From assembly GCA_011049495.1 (NCBI GenBank), contig DSBF01000236.1, positions 1 through 9,575 on the forward strand: a DNA stretch of 9,575 bases, written 5' to 3'. Positions 6,667-9,575 of the stretch are shown here, in pieces (position 1 is the stretch's first letter; each line of letters opens with the position of its first letter). This DNA comes from Ignavibacteria bacterium. Lineage in GTDB: Bacteria > Bacteroidota > Ignavibacteria > Ignavibacteriales > Melioribacteraceae. A program made the position numbers and the translations under genes. The notes beneath the pieces are model-generated. The model saw only the letters and a list, made by a program, of their open reading frames with translations. It was not told the origin of the DNA and did not search any database.

Positions 6667-7983
6667 TTACTTCACTTCTCTAACAACAATCTTTGAGCCG
6701 GATTCTTTAATAACTTCTATCTTTGTTCCTCTTATCAAATAATCTCCTTCGGTAACAACATCAATTCTCTTGTTATCAATTAATGCCGTGCCCGATGGAC
6801 GTAAATCAGTTATTGCTTCACCGGTTTTACCTACTAATTCCAAAGCTTCCGGTTCGGTTGTATATCCGGAACGAATTAAAATGTTATCCTTCAATATCAA
6901 CCTGTTGAAAAAAGATGTTTTTGGAAGAACTTTCGAAAGAAAGAATGCTGCTACAAATGTTGCTACAAAAGCTCCCGCAAGTTGAATTAATGCTCGAGAG
7001 ATCATACTCCAGGTAACAATCTGGAAATCCGAAAGCAACCCTAAAAAGAGACTGGTAACAACGGCTACAATACCGAGTATACCAAAGACACCGAATCCGG
7101 GTACAAAAAATATTTCCACAAGAATTAAGATGATACCGGCGGCAAAAATTAATATTTCCAACCACGAAACAAGTTCTAATATTAAACCGGAACCAAAAAA
7201 TAATGTAAGAGCAACTAAAGCGGCTGTACCGGGTAAACCCCAACCCGGAGTTTTTATTTCGGTAAACATTCCGAGCATAGCAACCATTATTAGTATTGAA
7301 GAAACGATCGGATGAGATAGAAATCGTACTACATCTTCACCCCAATTTGTTCCTTCCATAATAATTTCAGCATCTTTTAGATTATATGCTTCAAGCACTT
7401 CTTCAAGTGTAGCGAGAAGCGTATCAGCCATACCGTATTGAAGAGCTTCTTTTGATGTTAGGGTTAGTAGTTGAGTTGAATCAACAAGTCCCGGAATAAC
7501 AACCCTCTCATCCACCATTGCTTCGGCGACATCTGTTCTTCTCCCCGTGCGTTCTGCAGTAGCCCTCATTTCGGAGCGCATATATGATTGAGCTTTCTCA
7601 GCTTGTTTAGTCCCGGTTTGATCAACAACTGTTGTAGCACCCATGGCACCGCCGGGGACCATAACAATAATTTCGCAAGAAAGAGCAATTAACGAACCGG
7701 CAGATATTGCACGTTTATCAATGAATGCAATTGTTTTAACCTGGCTGTTCAATATCGCATCTTTAATTTGTGTAGCTGCATCAACTCTTCCGCCGAATGT
7801 ATTAATTCTAAAAATAATTGCATCGGCACCGGTAGAATTTGCAGTTGCAACAATTCTTTTAACATAAGGTGCTAATCCTAAATCAATATCCCCCTCAATG
7901 TCGCCGTAATAAACTTTCTTCGCTTGACCGTATAATGCAGATGTAAAGAGAAGGATTAGAAATAATAAAATTGACCTTCTCAT
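6667..7983 (-). CDS. NfeD-type membrane-bound serine protease (ClpP-like) with C-terminal OB domain
   Basis: A 438-residue protein with the full long-NfeD architecture. A signal peptide (residues 1-19, ending LYGQ) leads into a periplasmic ClpP/SppA-like protease domain (about 23-205): DAIIFRINTFGGRVDAA (54-70) forms the beta strand and GG turn, Ser94 in RAISAGS is the expected nucleophile, and Lys130 is my best candidate for the general base, followed by MVDERVVIPG (156-165). Four or five membrane helices cover about 225-352, with the family-typical PGWGLPGT (246-253) and VPGFGVFGILG (294-304). A small beta-barrel domain (about 380-437, LVGKTGEAITDLRPSGTALI) ends the protein. Archaeal homologues cleave stomatin; no stomatin gene is in the window. 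Its ribosome binding site GAGG (7989-7992) precedes the ATG by 5 bases, and speB lies 11 bases upstream, so it is probably the second gene of that operon. Confidence 0.93.
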   Translation of the reverse strand: MRRSILLFLILLFTSALYGQAKKVYYGDIEGDIDLGLAPYVKRIVATANSTGADAIIFRINTFGGRVDAATQIKDAILNSQVKTIAFIDKRAISAGSLIALSCEIIVMVPGGAMGATTVVDQTGTKQAEKAQSYMRSEMRATAERTGRRTDVAEAMVDERVVIPGLVDSTQLLTLTSKEALQYGMADTLLATLEEVLEAYNLKDAEIIMEGTNWGEDVVRFLSHPIVSSILIMVAMLGMFTEIKTPGWGLPGTAALVALTLFFGSGLILELVSWLEILIFAAGIILILVEIFFVPGFGVFGILGIVAVVTSLFLGLLSDFQIVTWSMISRALIQLAGAFVATFVAAFFLSKVLPKTSFFNRLILKDNILIRSGYTTEPEALELVGKTGEAITDLRPSGTALIDNKRIDVVTEGDYLIRGTKIEVIKESGSKIVVREVK

Positions 7984-7994
7984 ATGGACCTCAC

Positions 7995-8885
7995 TTACTT
8001 ATTAATAAAACTGTAGTTTAGTAATTTATATACAAGCTTTGCCGTTACAAAACTTGAACTCTCGTGATATTTTGAAGGGGCAAGTTCAACAACATCAAAA
8101 CCGACTATGTTTTTGTTTTCGCCGATCTTTCTAAATAAATTCATTGTTTCATCCCATAACAATCCACCGGGTTCCGGTGTTCCCGTAGCGTTAATCACTG
8201 ATGGATCTAAACCGTCAACATCAAAAGTTACATAAACATTTTCTTTTAAGTCATCCATAACTTTTTGCTGCCAATCTTCACCGTGTTTACCGATTCTAAT
8301 ATCACGCATATAATAAGTCTTAATTCCATTTTCTTGAATGAATTTTGATTCTTCGATACATTGAGCACGAATACCGACTTGTACAATATCTTTAGTAAAT
8401 TCAGCAACTCTTGCCATCACAGAAGCATGCGAATACTTTGATCCGTTATAAGTATCGCGGAAATCGGAATGAGCATCAATCTGAAGTACAGAAAAATTTT
8501 CATAAGCTTCAAAATGAGCTTTTGCCGGTGCCGATGAAAGCGAATGTTCACCGCCTAAAGTGACGACAAATTTATCATCAGCTATCAACTCTTTTACTTG
8601 CTTATAAATTTTGTTGATTCCCTTTTTTACTGATTCATCTTTGAATTTCATTTCCGGCAGAGTTGCAATTCCTTTTTCAAAGACTAATTCTCTATCGAAT
8701 TCTTCATCATAGAATTCAACATAATGAGAAGCTTTTACAATTTCTTTCGGACCGGAAACAGTTCCTTTACCGTAACTGACTGTTTTTTCAAACGGTGCTG
8801 AAAGTATTACAATTTTTGATTTTTCGTATGATGAAATTTCCTTTTCGATTGCAAGGAAGTTCTTTTTTATGCCGAGTGTTTTCAT
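7995..8885 (-). CDS. speB: Agmatinase (ureohydrolase family)
   Basis: A 296-residue ureohydrolase, probably agmatinase, which splits agmatine to putrescine and urea in polyamine synthesis. The two-manganese site is complete: His114 (GGEHS), Asp137, His139 and Asp141 (DAHSDFRD), Asp222 and Asp224 (FDVDGLDPS). KYSHASVMARV (150-160), ATGTPEPGGL (233-242) and DVVELAP (264-270) agree with agmatinase rather than arginase, but arginase, guanidinobutyrase or another family member cannot be excluded from motifs alone. The ribosome binding site AAAGGA (8890-8895 on this strand) fits the ATG. It is first in a two-gene unit with the nfeD-like gene. An arginine decarboxylase, which would supply agmatine, is not in the window. 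Confidence 0.9.
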   Translation of the reverse strand: MKTLGIKKNFLAIEKEISSYEKSKIVILSAPFEKTVSYGKGTVSGPKEIVKASHYVEFYDEEFDRELVFEKGIATLPEMKFKDESVKKGINKIYKQVKELIADDKFVVTLGGEHSLSSAPAKAHFEAYENFSVLQIDAHSDFRDTYNGSKYSHASVMARVAEFTKDIVQVGIRAQCIEESKFIQENGIKTYYMRDIRIGKHGEDWQQKVMDDLKENVYVTFDVDGLDPSVINATGTPEPGGLLWDETMNLFRKIGENKNIVGFDVVELAPSKYHESSSFVTAKLVYKLLNYSFINK

Positions 8886-9175
8886 TGGTTCCTTTCCATT
8901 TTTTTTACTGAATAAAAATAAGAAATTGTCCTATTAAATGGACTCATCATTCGAAAAAAGCTTTTTAAACAGCTGAATTTATATTTGAAGAAATATTATA
9001 GCAAACTAACGAAAATGGCTTGTTCCCGGCGATGAAGACAATTTGATGTGAATTATCTTAAATAACACATCCAATTTTTATACTTTTGTGAAGAATTAGA
9101 TGAACATTCTTTAATAGTTACAAAGGAATTAGTATAATAAATTTATTAACTTTGAAAAAAAATAAGGTTCTAGAA
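8886..9175. other. 290-base intergenic region between divergent speB and the nuclease-like gene
   Basis: No coding frame, tRNA or clear structured RNA was found here. It must hold the promoters for both divergent genes. It contains a loopless palindrome AAAAAGCTTTTT around 8956-8967 and a short patch richer in G+C than its surroundings (about 9015-9040), neither of which I can explain. Both ends are AT-rich. Confidence 0.6.
9110..9154 (+). promoter_or_regulatory. Possible promoter of the nuclease-like gene
   Basis: TATAAT occurs at 9133-9138 with only a poor -35 match (TTTAAT, 9110-9115) 17 bases upstream. TAACTTTG at 9147-9154 fits the TAnnTTTG -7 element known from Bacteroidota, but I see no matching TTTG element about 19 bases before it. 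Either would give a short leader before the ATG at 9176. AT-rich DNA yields such matches by chance, so this is weak. Confidence 0.25.
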
Positions 9176-9575
9176 ATGTTAGATGGTGAACTTGTGAAAA
9201 TTGAAGAGTTAGAGAAGAATTACTTGGATAATATCGAATTTATTCTAACACAAGATATACAAAAGTTGATGAATGGATTACGTTCTAAAGACAAAATTTC
9301 GGATGATTGGTTAAAAATCTTCAAAAAAAGTGCGAAGCAGACATCTGATTTTGCTAGAGGCGCAGAAAGAATCTATTTCTGGATATTTAATCAATTTGGA
9401 ATTCCTAATTCCTCACCAATTGGATCAGATTTATTTTTTGAAACACATAATGCTTTTGTTCATATTGACATTAAAACTGCCAAATTAGGTAATACAGTTG
9501 ATTACAAAGGTCAACTCCCTCTTGGTGCAAATCAAACAAGTTATCAATACAAGGGTATAAATTTCACAGTAAATC
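9176..9575 (+). CDS. N-terminal part of a probable PD-(D/E)XK type II restriction endonuclease (partial)
   Basis: An open frame runs from ATG at 9176 to the window edge, 133 codons without a stop. Residues 1-80 look helical and charged (KIEELEKNYLDNIEFILTQD and onward). Then comes PIGSDLFFETHNAFVHIDIKTAKLG (residues 81-105, written in parts: Asp85, then Asp98-Ile-Lys100). An Asp, a 12-residue gap, then D-I-K on a predicted beta strand fits the PD-(D/E)XK metal-binding core, as in EcoRV (Asp74, Asp90, Lys92). The following PLGANQTSY (115-123) may help DNA or metal binding, but I infer this only loosely. A weak ribosome site AAGG (9163-9166) supports the ATG; an in-frame TTG at 9152 is possible. 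No methyltransferase is visible, though one could lie downstream. The exact enzyme family and cut site cannot be named. Confidence 0.65.
   Translation, partial: MLDGELVKIEELEKNYLDNIEFILTQDIQKLMNGLRSKDKISDDWLKIFKKSAKQTSDFARGAERIYFWIFNQFGIPNSSPIGSDLFFETHNAFVHIDIKTAKLGNTVDYKGQLPLGANQTSYQYKGINFTVN

Noticed and set aside
6884..7243. Second - strand open frame inside the NfeD-like gene
   Set aside because: Cys/Phe/Ser-rich translation typical of an out-of-frame reading of membrane helices; the NfeD frame is complete and conserved.
9001..9050. Integron attC-like site or insertion-sequence end in the right intergenic region
   Set aside because: No paired core sites, terminal inverted repeats or target duplications could be seen.

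Overview
This AT-rich window carries densely packed, mostly housekeeping bacterial genes. Split PurS/PurQ purine genes, a TatA and a GatA in one tight run, Ala/Lys/Glu-rich low-GC coding and clear AAGGAG-type ribosome binding sites suggest a member of the Bacteroidota/Ignavibacteria branch. That placement is inferred from gene content and protein style only; no search was possible.

Left part (1-2789, + strand): the end of a membrane protein, probably phosphatidylserine synthase, is followed by purS, purQ, tatA and gatA with gaps of 18, -3, 11 and 6 bases. This looks like one operon joining purine synthesis, protein export and tRNA-dependent amidation. purS starts with TTG and gatA with GTG; in-frame stops just upstream leave no better choice.

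Middle part (2862-6611, + strand): sucD (succinyl-CoA synthetase alpha, with an unusual lysine-rich tail), ndk (nucleoside diphosphate kinase), a secreted NamZ/DUF1343-type exo-muramidase and a lipoprotein of unknown function. A perfect 10-bp inverted repeat lies between sucD and ndk. A terminator-like hairpin followed by a T-rich stretch lies inside the signal-peptide codons of the muramidase gene. A bidirectional terminator (about 6621-6660) closes this block against the convergent genes to its right.

Right part (6667-8885, - strand): speB (agmatinase/ureohydrolase) is followed by an NfeD-type membrane serine protease 11 bases downstream. After a 290-base intergenic stretch, a + strand gene begins at 9176 and runs off the window. 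Its N-terminal part has a PD-(D/E)XK-like D...DIK motif, suggesting a type II restriction endonuclease. This is the only accessory-looking gene here.

No rRNA, tRNA, CRISPR array or insertion sequence was seen. I found no convincing new multi-gene system. The points most worth checking are the hairpin inside the muramidase gene, the sucD-ndk hairpin and the truncated nuclease at the right edge.
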